Below, in pieces: positions 23,665 to 38,678 of a DNA stretch of 64,000 nucleotides. Position numbers and translations under genes: made by a program. Position 1 is the stretch's first letter; each line of letters starts with the position of its first letter. Under the pieces are notes generated by a model, which did no database searches, was not told where the DNA came from, and was given only the letters and a program-made list of their open reading frames with translations. Origin of the DNA: Paramecium tetraurelia. Its lineage: Eukaryota; Ciliophora; Oligohymenophorea; Peniculida; Parameciidae. The stretch is from NCBI RefSeq assembly GCF_000165425.1, contig NW_001799042.1, positions 62,001 to 126,000 on the forward strand. Reading direction: 5' to 3'.

Positions 23665-25459
23665 ATGAGATTTCTAATAGTAAATGGATTCAATGCTTCT
23701 ACATCTTGTGCTAAAGTGTTTGACTATTTTAGGAATAACATTTAGAATGTATATAATTATATTTAGTTTTAGATGATATCAAAATAACGAGAAGTAGCAG
23801 ATACAGAGTGTGAGTATCATTTTCGAGATCGCCATTCTTTAGATGATTTTCTGTATGAGCCCGAGACAAGTTTAATCAGAATGGAATATGGGTTGAAATT
23901 TAATTCTATTGATATTGTCTTCATTATAGCTTCCCCAAATTCAAGACCTTGGAATCCAAATATGAGGAAGGTATAAATACTATATGAATAAGATAATCAC
24001 TTTGATTAGAATGTGTTTGAAGACCAAGAAGCTATTATTCTGTACTTCATTTGGTGCACAGGCTATAGCTTACCTTTGTTCAACAAATTTTTCAGTTGTA
24101 ACTAGTTTATTTTTGACCCAAGCATGCTTCCATTACTAACAATCATGGGGAAGGTTGCAAATTGGTGGATTTTCCAAAATATACACTGTAAGCATTGAAA
24201 AATGGCCCTAATGAATACTTCTTGGATTCCACCACTGGCGATCTTTACTTTTACTGTAAAATAACTGATGAGTGGTTACCGAAAGCCAACATAGGATTGC
24301 ACAATAGAAGAGATGCCATGGAGTATCAGTCGATTGGCAAATACATTGTCAAATCACCGACCTATAAACCTAAATAGAACATGTTGGAAAATCAAAGTGA
24401 AATGATGTGTTTAATCAAAAAATAATTTTTGCATCACTGGTTATTTAGAGGAGTTGCCATGGAGTTTGGCATCACCTCTTATAATTAATGGGATATCCAT
24501 GCAATCACGTTTACCAACCCAGACAAAGTAGTTATTGAGGTTATTTAGAAATTCAACTCGTTGGCAGAGCATAATTTAAGAGGACCCTTAATCATTGAGA
24601 GTGACAATATAATAGCAACGATGTTCGAGTTGGAACCCAAATAGAAGGATACTGTAAAAATATTGCAGAATTTTATTGACAATGCTGTGAAAATGATTAG
24701 ATTCAACAACAATTATAACCTTATTAGCATCACCAATGAGAAGTACTTTTCAGGAAATAAGGGATTAGACAATATTGAGTTAGTGTTTTAATAGAAAAAG
24801 AAGGTGGGCAATTTGAATCCTGAAGATTTGTTAAAAAGATAATAGAAGAATTTTATGCATGAATATAGGAAATTACTGAACACAGCCATCTAAGAAACAG
24901 AAAGAGATAAGATATTTCATGTTGGATTCTCGGTCAAAAAGGATAGATTACCAGAGTATTACCTTATTAATATAGTTTTGTATAGCAAAATAATATCCAG
25001 GAGAAGAATTATAAAGTGGTGAGACGAAAATCATTTCAAATGAAAAAGGCTCACTTCTTAAGGCAACAGAGTTAGATTAATGTGGGAGGAGATGATGATG
25101 AGTAGATGAGGGATTTGTTAGAGGAGGCTCCCAGAAAGCCTTTGCCATTCCAACGTGTCGTAACGACTGCCAACAACAGTAAACGGATAACCTCAAAAAA
25201 AAATTCAAATCCTAAGACACCAAATACTATTGAAAATTAAGACAATGAATTCCAAGAGTTTGAAATCAAGATGATCAATAATGGGTCTGTTAGAAAAATG
25301 CTACATCCTTCACTAGATGAAGAATTCTTAGGATCAAATAAGATATGGGTTCCAGGATTCCTTTCGAAGGATAAAAGCAAGAACAATCACATCATTCACA
25401 GTCAGAGAGGCTAACACAATCAGAATAACAGATTTCACACTGATTCACTTGTCGGTTGA
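23665..25459 (+). CDS. Protein with glutamine-amidotransferase-like N-terminus
   Basis: 573 residues with introns 23971-23992 (AAG acceptor), one of 25 nt near 24098-24122 (AAG acceptor), and one of 26 nt near 24976-25001 (GTT donor). The first 200 residues resemble a class I glutamine amidotransferase fold. A first strand MRFLIVNGFNAS leads to a nucleophile-elbow-like LLFCTSFGAQAIAYL and a later NNHGEGC. In that family the elbow is GxCxGxQ. Here the nucleophile position appears to be Ser (TSFGAQ), so activity is doubtful. The rest (about 370 residues) is unrecognised, ending in a basic, Asn-rich tail. It could be a ciliate-specific protein that reuses the fold for binding. Confidence 0.6.
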
Positions 25460-25496
25460 TAAGAATAATTATTCAAATATAAATTATTTTATTTTT

Positions 25497-27425
<1,929 letters not shown>

Positions 27426-27584
27426 TTATCTAAATTTATATCATATTATCATTCATTTTTAGTTTTCAATTGAATATAAATTATACTCTTTTTTTGATCT
27501 TATTATGATTAAATCAAGTCTCAATTATATGTTTATATAATAATAATAAATATGAAAATAAATATTCAAATTGCAATTAGTATT
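27426..27584. other. Convergent intergenic spacer
   Basis: About 160 AT-rich bases between the CDKL stop and the stop of pseudokinase 3. Nothing is coding. It should hold both poly(A) signals. Confidence 0.5.
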
Positions 27585-29230
27585 TCAGAGGGCATCAAAC
27601 ATCAATTGTTAAAATTAATTGAAATTTATCTAATAATTATAAATTATTATTACTTAATTATTTTCATAAACAGAAAATTGCTATTTCAACTATTGTTTTT
27701 TGTTGTGGTATAATGTACAAATTTTCGATAATGAAATGAAGCCTTCCACATCTGATAGTATTTTAAATGTCTCTTTAAGATTGTCTTCAGTAATTAATGT
27801 CTCTTTATTTATAACTCCAATCAAAAACTCTTAGAAATCAATTTCCCCATTTTTATTGATATCAATCCCTTTAAATACAGCATCTACATGTTCCTTAACT
27901 TCTTGGATACTACTGAAATGTTTGATGTAAGCGATTGTTAGATCTTGCTTACTGATCTTGCCATCATGATTAACATCGAATTGCCCAAAAAGTTGATAAA
28001 GGATCTATTCTTAATCGGCTGAAAAAGTGGATATCATAAATTACAAGAAGCAACACTAAAGAAAACTCAATTAATGATTATTTTCTAATTGCTTAACTAT
28101 TAACTTCTATTCTTCATACTGAGTCTCTATATTGTGTTTTAGCCAATGATCATTTAAAACTTAATTCAAATTAATTCTTTTGGCAGGATCAAATTTGAAG
28201 AATCTTTTGATGATATCTACAGATTCAGGTGGCAAACATTGTGAATTTAAATCTTCTTGCACCGAATAATTCATAATCTCCTCAAATACTTCCTCTTTAT
28301 TATTGCCTTTAAAAGGGAATTCCCCAGTCAGCATTTAGTAGAATATTACTCCTATGCTCCACACATCCCTTGCAGGAGTATAATCTTCAGGAAATTTGAT
28401 AGCCTCAGGGGACATATATAGAAAGATATCTTTTTCAGAAATATATGATTTTAAGTAAATAGGTTTAAAATCGACTAATTTAATAAAATTAGAGTTTGAT
28501 TGATTACATTTCTAAAAAGAAGCCAGTGTTAATCCCCCATGATTGACTTCGTATTAATGAAGATGCTTGACAATTTCAATCATCTGTTTCAGAATCAATG
28601 CTGCTTACTATTGAGTGTAAACACATTTATGTAGGTGTTGGGACAAAAGAGGTCCATTGCAGAAATCATGAATTATTTGATAATTATTACTATCCTAGAA
28701 GATTTCGAAAATTCTTGTTAAATTAGGATGGTACTAAAAATATATCATATATTTTGTACCAATTAAGTTTTGACTATTGACTCAATGAGCTAAATTCCTT
28801 GGTCTGTTTTTTTAATCATCTCAGCCACCATTATTCTACCACTGAGATTATGTTAGACTACTACAATGTGATCTAACTATTTAATTCGATAACAAAATTG
28901 GTCTTTGCTTAGCATAGTGTAATGTTTTGAGAATTGGGCATTCTTAATCGATACCCAAGTTTTGAGGGTTCCACGAAACCCTGCATTTTCGACTATTTAA
29001 TCTGCCCATACCATATGCTTTACTTAACGAGTAGAAGGAGTTGCAGCAAACTTAGACAATACTTACTTTGGTGAGGAAGCAGTTGGCTTTATGCTTTTGA
29101 TGCTTCTTTCAGACCTAACCTATCTTTGAATATCAAGAGAGTAATCATTTTGAAGAGTCTATTTTGTTTGTTGTTCCCCATGTTCTTTAATTTGAACATT
29201 CTTTTGTCGTTTAGCTGAACAGATTCCCAT
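27585..29230 (-). CDS. CDPK-like pseudokinase 3 (MGIC), two EF-hands
   Basis: 531 residues with introns 28734-28759 (family-conserved) and a 24-nt one near the 3' end (second conserved position). It starts MGICSAKRQ. The beta3 region LSGRIMVAEMIKK lacks the expected lysine. The catalytic loop is HGGLTLASF. The DFG position is DFK, the closest of the family to the active motif. MSPEA and ARDVWSIGVIFYQMLTGE are well preserved. Two canonical EF-hand loops: DVNHDGKISKQD and DINKNGEIDFQE. Inferred: an inactive kinase fold with working calcium-binding lobes. It is the only family member on the minus strand here, about 8 kb from pseudokinase 2. Confidence 0.88.
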
Positions 29231-29576
29231 ATTTAAATTTTTATTTTTTGTTTGATGTGATCAGTTTATTTAAGAAACTTGTATACTTAATTACTGTATA
29301 AATATATTTTATCAAATTAAGAAGAGAATTTAGAGTATTTTCTATATTAATTTACAATTTTCACTTTATGTGTTTCCTGGATATCAAATTAAATTAATGA
29401 AGAATTTGCGAGAAAGGAAGAATATTAAAATTGACTAAAGTAGAATTTCAGGGACAGGAATTCCATAATGATATCATTAAGTTAGTTTAAATGTCTTAGA
29501 TTTTGATTGGTTTGTAATGATACATAACTATTTATTTGTATGTATTTGGTATTATAATAGGTGATATTTTAATTAA
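29231..29576. other. Divergent promoter region
   Basis: About 345 AT-rich bases between the ATGs of pseudokinase 3 and the deubiquitinase. No open frame or RNA gene was recognised. Confidence 0.5.
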
Positions 29577-32500
29577 ATGAACGTAGAAGAGTTAAAGGAA
29601 GCTATTAAAAGAATTGGGCAGTGTTAATAAGAGTAAGCTGAATACACTAATAATAGGTCTTAATATGAGTTGGATATTGTGTGGCAGCAAATCCAGCACC
29701 CTGTTGGATTCGATTTATTGTTTCAATGTGCAAAGAACGTAATCGAATTCAGACAATACACACTGTTTTGGAAAGTAAGTACCATCTTATTATGAATAGT
29801 CTGCGAATAAAATCTTGATGCACATAGTGAAGTTGTGTTTAAATAATCAGGATTAATTGAAAGCCTGGGAGACACTGCGTCTAACCATAGATCCAGATAA
29901 ACATTTTTACAAATGCCATGAGTTAGTATAGATGGATGAGGATCAGGTATTAGAATCCAAAAGATTTTTAGTTTTCGCACTAGGAATTCTCTTAATAGGA
30001 GTTTTGTGCTAATCTATAGGAAGGATAAGATGTGGATGCATTATATGAGGATGAAAAGGGCAATGTGATAGGATGGTGTAGGGCAAATATCGTGAAGATT
30101 AATGAGAAATATGTGTGGGTTAAGTGGCATGAAAATGATGAAAAGAGAAAGATTGCTCGATATTCAATGGATTTGGCGCCGTATAAAAGTCAAGTGACAG
30201 ATGAAGAGTGGCAATGGAGACATTCCCTTAATGCTGGCGATATAATAGATTGTTTCGATAATCGTGTATGGTAGAATGCTACAATTGTTACTGCTTTGAA
30301 TGAAGAAGATAAGGAGTATGTCGTTGGATTTAGAGTGTATGATGAGAAGGGCAATTAGTATGACTCATAAAGCAGGAGATTCTTTGGTTGGAATCAATAA
30401 TATGACGAAAGAATCAAGGCAGTGAGTCCAAGAATTCAGAAAAGAAATGTATTTTCAAGAGGACAGCCCTCTAATCCTCATTGTCAAGAGGAAAATATCC
30501 ATGATTGCAATGATTTCCTCTATCCAAACACGGATTATGCAGTGCCTCGATTTTAGACCAAATAGGCTAGGAGATCAATTGTTATTTGCGAAATGATCAA
30601 TGAATTCGGACGTGCTGGGTTATTTTAACACATCTTAGATTAGATTCTCAATAAATGCACCATTGATTTCTTACATAGTTATATGGTAGTGTTGAATAAT
30701 TTCCATGAAATGTTACATAGAGAATTTGTTTCGGCATACGTTCCCTAATTGTTTGAAGCAGTCCAAAATAATATTTTGTTATCAGCTGATAACAATCTTA
30801 GAAACTTTTCATCCTAAAAGATAACTGATATTTTACAAGCATTGAACAATTTATTGAAAAGAGTGTATGCATTGCAAAAAAGATAGGAAATGATAGATAG
30901 ATTGGATTTGGATATAGCGTATAAGTGTTTTACCAGTGACTTTTTAGAGAGAAAGATTTAAGGTTTGAAGGCTATTTAGGAGGTGATAAAGAAGTCAAAG
31001 GATCAATATAATCAATACGGAATGTAGGAATGGTAGAAACAAGCAACTACTTAAATGATATTGGAATGGTTGAATGAGAAGAAGATCTTTGAGAGTCTGT
31101 ATGTTGGGTCTGGAAATTCGCATTTAGTATAGAGAAGTGCAGAATTCTTTAAGTTTTTAATAGAGGAAAAAATGATCAGTATTAATAATTTCAAGGACAT
31201 ATGGAATAGTTTGGATAAGGCTGAATATGAACATAAGTTAGCTATCTTTAAGTTATTCAAAGACGTTTCAAATTCGTTAGAGAAGGAGTGGTTAGATTTC
31301 TTGACTGATGCTGTGTGCACTAAGGATCCTAAGGATGTCACTAAGGATGATTTAGAGTTGCTGCTGGATATAATAAAGATGAATTTTAGATATAAAGATG
31401 AATATATCTAGAAGTGTTGCAATTACTATTGGACAATGTTGAAGAGCGGATAATTGAACTAGACAATGTAGGAATAATACATATCATATTACATTGATTA
31501 AGTCACTTAATATGAAATGAGACCACACAAAGGAGCTTAGATTAGTATGATTGGGGAAAGTATTGTGAATGGAGAATAAGTGAATGTAGGTTTGAGAGTG
31601 TTGATCAAATTGATAGAGAAACTGGATATCTAGCCAGCAGCTTGGGAATAATACACTAGAAATGTGGCTTTGACAGACTTGGAAAGTAAATTCAAAATAG
31701 TGGAGGAGATAATCAAATCTATTCCTGAATTGAAGAAGTAGAAGGATTATTTGGAGGAAATCAAGGTTAGAATGCAATTCATCTAATTCTTCTATCAGAA
31801 CATAAATACTTATGAATACAGATTAACTTTCAAGATAATTTCAAGCATATGGGAATAATTGGTTTGTTAATCATCAAATCAACAGGAGAAGGATCTTGTG
31901 TATAAGTGGTTTAGTGCCTTATCGACTTAGGATGGTCAATCTCAATTAACATCGATGGTGGCTATTTAAGATCTCAAGGCCTTCTTCAATGAGAAGATGA
32001 CAAATGACCTAATTCAGTTGACTGAAGAAGGATTTAATTGTTTTAAGACAGTAATGACAGCAATAAATAAATAAGATGATAACAGTTTTGGTCTTGATGT
32101 ATTGTGGCAAATGATTTTGGAAACTGAAAATGAAAAGGTCTCATAATCTGCAATAGATTATTATCTTTAATTTGAAAGCACATTAGATGTGTTATTCAAT
32201 AAATTACAAGAGAATAGAAACAATGATCAGAAATTACACAGATGTTTGCTGGTATTGGAAGGATTCATAGATCAAAGTGAGGTCAATGGAGTAGGCAATT
32301 TGAAGAGTTTAAATGCTTTATCACAAGGAGAAGAATTGTAAATTTAGGTTTCATATGAACATGGAAATTAAAAGAAGTTTACTATTAAAATTAATGATAA
32401 CCAAACTATTATTGAGTTGAGATTGGCAATAAGCAAAGTCATTAAATAATAATGGGATTCCATTGGATTGAATAGTTTGAAAGGAGAAATTAAGTTTACA

Positions 32501-35500
32501 GAAAATGGAAAAATGATCAAAGATTTAAGATTAAAAAAGGGAGAAATCATAATGGTTTTCAGAAAGTAAGTTAAAGAAATACAAGAGGCTAGTCTCTTAG
32601 ATGGAGATGTGTTATCAGAGGGTGCAAAATAAGTATTTGGAGAGATCTTTAGTGAATATTCTACTGATGGTAAAATGAGTAAGGAAGATTGCACTCGATT
32701 TGTTACTGGATGTACAGGCAATCCTTGTAGTATTGATGATGCCAATATCCAAAGAACATTCGAATAATATGATAAAGACAAAGATTCCATTCTGACTTTG
32801 AGTGATTTCTTCGACTTTTACACTGATTCTGCAAGGACCAAGAAATCAACAGTCTGGCTCAATCTCCAAACCTTACATTACAGAAATGATCTAATCAGAG
32901 GAGATAGAGTACCCCTACCCTAAGTCAATGCTTAGTTATTGCCCAGAGGATAGATTGTGTAGAATCAAAGATATTTGGATTTGCTCTTTGAACTTTTACA
33001 GAATTCTAGTATTGAAGTTTAAGAGAAGACTTGGTATTTATTGAGGAGGTTGCCTCCCTCCCCTTAATTGATTAAATAGATGCTCACCTTTGAGAACATC
33101 TAATAACCAACTGATTGGGATCAGATCTTAGTTAGCAGTCATTACAGATTACTTTACAGTCTATATATCATTGAGTTTCTGATGAATCAACATGACTCGA
33201 ATAATTTGTAAGCATTGATAGATGATCAAGAGATTTTGGTGTTAAAGGATAAATGGATGAGCAAGTTTTTACAACTTGGAGGATTTGATAAATTATTGCA
33301 ATTCTTTAAATAATATTAAGGTAGAAGTGTGAGTACATTGCCTCAAATCGAAAAAGAAATCTTGTCATTTCTTTTAAAAACATTCCAAAATTATGTTATT
33401 GCTGCTTGTGCCTCTAATGTACCTAATTTGTACAAGGCATCAAGGGGTATTCAAATCATCAAACCTTTGGATCAAGTGTTACTCGATATTAGATAATCTG
33501 AGGATCCTGAGGAGTTTAAATTACTGGTGCAAAAATTGAAAGAGAGTCGTCTTGGTGATAGTATAACTGAGAAGATCGAGAAATTCATTGGTGTTTTAAT
33601 CAACTTGATTTAAGAATTGCTTAAGAGTAATGAATTAGAATAGGAAGATAGATAGATTATTGAACATAGTGTTATAGTAATAATCGTAATCTTATTGCAT
33701 AATTAAGAATTACTTACAAGTAGCATAGAAAATGTCGAGTTCATTAATATTTTCTTCAGTGGAATCTTTACTGATAAATCTGATACTGTACGTAACTTAT
33801 TTAGTAGAGCAATACTAGTGCTTTGTCATGAAAGTCAGAAACGAAACAATCAACCTACCAAAATTATATTATAACAATTGATTTCCATGTAAAATCAATA
33901 AGCCAATTCATCCTAATATTATGAATTATTAAGTCAATTGATCGACAGTGCCTTTGAGAGTGAAGACTCTTAATAATTCATTGATTATCAACAATTGGCA
34001 TAATAAGTGATTGATGGTTTGGTTAATCATAAAAGTGTAGAGACAAGATAAAAGTCAACGGTTGTTGATAAGGTCCTTGTTGGTCTATTGAACCTATTGA
34101 CCAAATTGTACAAATTCATTAAGTAGCCAATCCATGAAATCATATTTAACGATTGCTTGTTTAGTCTTTAAGAGGAGAAGGAGGTGAAATGCAAATCGAG
34201 TGAAAGTAGATAAGCTGCATTCAAATTGCTTTACTAATTATCTTATCAGTAGAATAATTGCGAGAACATTCTTTTAAATATGTAATAGTTGAGTTAGAAG
34301 ATCCCAGTTATCAATAGGTGGAATTACATACCTTCAAGCGATATGAGAAGTTCCTTTGGCTACTGCGGAATAAGAAACCTTAGATGCATTTGCTATATGA
34401 ATGCCATGCTTCAACAGTTTTATATGACCATTCCTTTTAGATATGGTATCCTATAAGCTGATGACGGCAAAGAACCTGATCTTTAATAAAGCAAGACAGG
34501 ATTTTAGTTTGACGACAATGTTCTTCATCAATTACAATAAATGTTTAGTTATCTTGAGTTATCTGATCGAGTTGATTATAATCCCTAGGAGTTTTGTGCA
34601 GCATTCAAAGATTATGCAGGAGAACCAGTCAACATTTTCATTCAATAGGATGCTCAGGAATTTTTGAATATGATTTTTGATAAGCTGGAGAATCTCCTTA
34701 AGAATACAATCTATAAGAATATTTTAGATGGAGTTTTTGGAGGCAAAACCTGTACCTAAATTGAATGTCAGAATTGTAAGGCAATAAAGAACAAGGATGA
34801 GATATTTTATAATTTGTCTGTTCCTATTAAGAATCTCAAAAATCTATAAGAATGTTTCGATAAGTTCGTGTAAGGTGAAATCATCTCAGATTTTAAATGC
34901 GAGAGTTGCAATTAAAAGGTTGAAGTCAGTAAGAGATAATTGTTAGCTTAATTACCAAATGTTTTGATATTACATTTATAAAGAATTGTATTCAATTTGG
35001 ATACATTCATGAATGAAAAAATTAACTCTCGTCTAGAATTCCCAATTAATTTGGATTTAGCATAGTATACTATAAATTAAGATTAATGTACCTAATATAA
35101 GTTGGTTGGCATAGTAGTTCATTTGGGAACTGCTGACGTAGGACATTATTTTAGTTATATTGATATCAAAACTCAAAATTAATGGTTAGAATTCAATGAT
35201 CATAAAATTAAGGAATTCAAATTAAAATAAATGGAGAATGAATGCTTTGGTGGTCAATCTAATTTAGAATACAACGATAATGATGTTTGGGGGAACGGTT
35301 TTAGAGAGAACTCTTAAAATGCTTATATGCTGATTTATGAAAAGGTTGAAAAGGACAAAATTCAATTAGAATTCAACTCTTAAGAGGAATTACAGTTATC
35401 ATTGTCCAAATTTGAGAATTACACTATTCAACCAAATAATGTACTATTAGTAGATTATAATTCATTCCAACCGCATATTCCTAGTCAATATCATAAGAAG

Positions 35501-37603
35501 GTGAACAGTGATAATCAATAGTTTTTATTAGAAAGGAATCTTTTCAATCAAGAATTCATGAAATTCATATTGGAGATAAGTAACTTTGCGAATAGTGATA
35601 ATGCAACTGTGATAATAGAAATTCTCATTCGATTTAACTATGATTTATTGGCTCGTGCCTATGATAATTCTATTTCAGAACAATTTAACACAAAGATCTT
35701 GCAACTGATTCAGTAATATCCCAATAGCAACTATCTAGATTTGATATACTTTGGAAAACAAGCCAAAGTATTAGATCTCTTGCTGGTTTGCCCAGAATCT
35801 AGAACTCGTAAATACTTCGGGAAATTGTTAGCAACTTTATTCAATCAAGCAATTCAAATTCAAGGGGAAATCACAGAAAAGATTTCTGAGGGATTAGATC
35901 AATTATTCCTTATGATATAAGATCAAGTACCTAAGAATTGGACACGCTTTGATTAATATTTCTAATTTTGGCTAGACTTCATTCAGGAAGGTAAAGTCTA
36001 GATTTCATATTGTTTGAAGAAAGAAATGATTTTGTACATGATTGATTTCATTCTGGATAAGAGCAGTCCCTTGTAGTTATATGAAAAGAAGACTCAAATG
36101 GGAAATGCCTACTTTCCAATCAATTGTTAAATCCCTATGCAAATTATAAGCACTCTACTTTAATAAAATCATAAACTCACTCTCCAAGAGAAGAAATTGC
36201 TTTATTCACCTAAATTTTATGACAAGGCTCTTAAAAGTACAAAAATTGAAGAACTAACTCCAATCATACTTAAATTTGCTTATAACAATCGATATTTTTC
36301 AGAAATAATATCAGGATGTATTATGAGAGGTCTTGGAAATGGGGATATTGATGAGTTCAAAAACTATCTCTAAATGGCCAAACCATTCTTGTTAATCAAA
36401 GACAATCTATAAATTGAACGTTTGGAATGGCTAGTAGGAATCCCCTCATCGAAATAGAAGGACTCAACTAAGGTTTATGATAGTCAACTTACAGAGTATC
36501 CACAATTTGGACTTTTTGGATTGACCAGTTTAGAAGAAGATTACTGGACATTTGCTAGTCCTTTGGGATGGTAAAATAGTCTCTTTGATAATTTCTGTTC
36601 TCACAGGACCATTAAGAATTTGGATAATCAATGTTTGTTAATCCTTAAACTACTATTAATGATTAGTCTCGAATGTGAGACCTGTTATGATTATGTCTCC
36701 AAACTGCCTTGTGTTAATTATCAATATGTAATTATTCGTTTTCATTTTAATAGAAATAAATGGAGGAAATCTTCAGAGCATTCATTGAAACCTACATCAT
36801 AGATACAAAACGATTCTATTCCCCATTTCCTCGAAAACAAGAAACCGAGGAGGTGAAGGGCTACTTGGATTAATATTTTACCAAAGTGTCACAGATTCAT
36901 AATGAATTCTAACCTCAATTTGATTATATCATTGGAAAGACAGTAGAGATGAATAAAGTTAGAAAAACCTATTTCCTGTACAATCCTAACACAAAGGAAG
37001 AAACATAGATAGATGAAGGATCTGAGGGTTTCCCAGAAATCAAACAGTAGATCGAAGAAGGTAATTTGCAAAAGGTACTTACAATGGAAGTAATTAATAC
37101 GTTAATAATTCATATAGGAAAAGATATATAAAACAAATGTGTGCGATAATCTACCTAATGGAACTACCAATGAGTCCTTACCTTAATAATACGTTAAAGG
37201 AACCTAAATTCTTACTTATTCTGTGGATCCCAATTGTTAAGCTGCCAACTTCCTCTAATCCAATGCCTGGAGTGCTGAGAGTGACGAAAAAGCCACAGTA
37301 AGTAATCCAAGAATTGCTGATACGGTTAAATAGATTTAGATTCAGAATCACACAAATAGAAATTTACATGTGATCTTAGAAATCAAAGGTGAACCTAATC
37401 CTTGCCATTACATTCCCAAATCCAAAATACAATCACTTATGAGCTCTAAGAGTTCGACTACAATGTTCACAGCCATTAAAAACAACTGTAATTAGGAATT
37501 CCCACCACTTTAATTGACATTAGTGTATAAAAAATAAGAGCCGAGACAAGACTCTTACCTATATTTATCGTCTTAAGAAGAAATGAATTTGGAATTATTA
37601 TGA
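29577..37603 (+). CDS. Giant ubiquitin-specific protease, USP9X/USP24-like
   Basis: 2,639 residues with four introns: 25 nt near 29777, 29971-29998, 26 nt near 36729, and 28 nt near 37093. With these the frame closes exactly. In order: an N-terminal Tudor/agenet-like pair (KGNVIGWCRANIVKINEKYV), long helical repeats, a ubiquitin-like domain near 32,340-32,570, an EF-hand-like pair (YDKDKDSILTLSDF), more helices, then the USP catalytic domain. Its Cys box is GIRNLRCICYMNAMLQQF, with Cys codon at 34391-34393. The zinc-ribbon Cys pairs are ECQNCK and CESCNQK. The His box is GHYFSYI near 35,141. ECFGGQ and a C-terminal helical region follow. Known: this class removes ubiquitin from many substrates. 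The usual Gly before the catalytic box is Arg here. Confidence 0.9.
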
Positions 37604-37753
37604 TATATCTATAAAAATATATATACAACATTTATTCTTAAATTCATTATCATTCAAAATACTAAATCCAATTAAAAATCCCAGAGCAACTCATGCAGAA
37701 AAATAGATATATATATATATATGAATTTCGTTTGTTTAATTAAATACAAAAGT

Positions 37754-37868
37754 GGGGGGGTCTTTCGACCTCTAAAAATTTATGTAAGTCACCGGTATGA
37801 GCCCAACCCACGGTAATCTTTAGTAAAAGGCGAAAAATTAGCACGTTATAGGGTGAGCTCGGTGATGA
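37754..37868 (-). ncRNA. U5 spliceosomal snRNA
   Basis: The minus strand carries the invariant U5 loop I (GCCTTTTACTAA, complement of 37820-37831) inside the longer context CGCCTTTTACTAAAGATTAC, which matches U5 from animals and yeast. It is closed by a stem: CACCGAGC and CACCC on the 5' side pair with GGGTTGGGCTC and CGGTG on the 3' side. Downstream is an Sm-type site AAATTTTTAGA (37771-37781), then a perfect terminal hairpin GGTCGAAAGACC. Order and spacing are exactly those of U5. Ends are approximate. Known role: aligns exons in the spliceosome. The segment also stands out as GC-richer than its surroundings. Confidence 0.92.
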
Positions 37869-38678
37869 ATGACTTATATATTAATTTTAATTTACTTAAA
37901 TATCAAATCCAATTTTCTCTTTTTATGGGTTTTAATTTTCCATTAAAATAATTTTAAATTAAAATATTTCTTCCCTCCCTTTCTTTGGGTTTACAATCAT
38001 TGAAATTATGCCAACCATATATCACACTTTCCTTATTACTTGTAAGAAGAGAGTCTAAATCTGTTGCTTAGAGACTTTTACCTTAAAGTGATATCAAAAC
38101 TATTAATTGATAATTATAAATGGATTAAGAATCAAGATGGAATTTAATTTCCTTTATTTATATTTAGTTGCTTTGAAATGTCATATTAATAGACATCTCA
38201 TTTTGATTGGGTGTTCCTTAACATTTTTAATTCTGAAGTAATAATAAATCTACTCTGTTTTAGAATTAGTTTTCCCTTTCTATCTGTAGGTTTCCTTTCC
38301 TTATTGACTGTTCACTTCTATAGATAATTGATATGATAAAAAGAAGAAAATATAAGACTCAAATTTCCCTTTTGATATGTGTTTTTTGATTTTATAATTC
38401 TGATCGTCAACATCAATAATTACTCATGAGGTCCATTTTAAAATCCAGTATTCTAGTATTATTATCAATTAACACTATAGATATTTCATCCTATCATAAA
38501 TAATGATTGAATGGGTAAATGAAAGTATAAATAATTAATCAATTCTAGTTGGTAGGAGTAACATTGAAATTAACTTAATCTCATAGATTGACATGCTATA
38601 ATTAGAATCGAAGAGAGATGCAGATTAGTAATTTGTAATTTCATATAATTTACATTTTAATAATTTTAACAGTTAGTT
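37869..38678. other. Intergenic, nothing recognised
   Basis: About 810 bases between the 5' end of U5 and the next gene. It should include the U5 upstream promoter elements and the promoter of the next gene. No open frame with protein character and no second RNA gene was recognised. One of the longer empty stretches in the window. Confidence 0.45.

Noticed and set aside
37702-37726. Short AT dinucleotide run as a possible retained internal eliminated sequence
   Set aside because: It is only a simple repeat in intergenic DNA with no TA-bounded insert or disrupted gene to support an IES.
37741-37880. GC-richer patch first considered as a tRNA or telomerase RNA (it contains CCCAACCCA)
   Set aside because: No B-box or cloverleaf, and the telomeric template does not match. 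The complementary strand fits U5 snRNA in every element.
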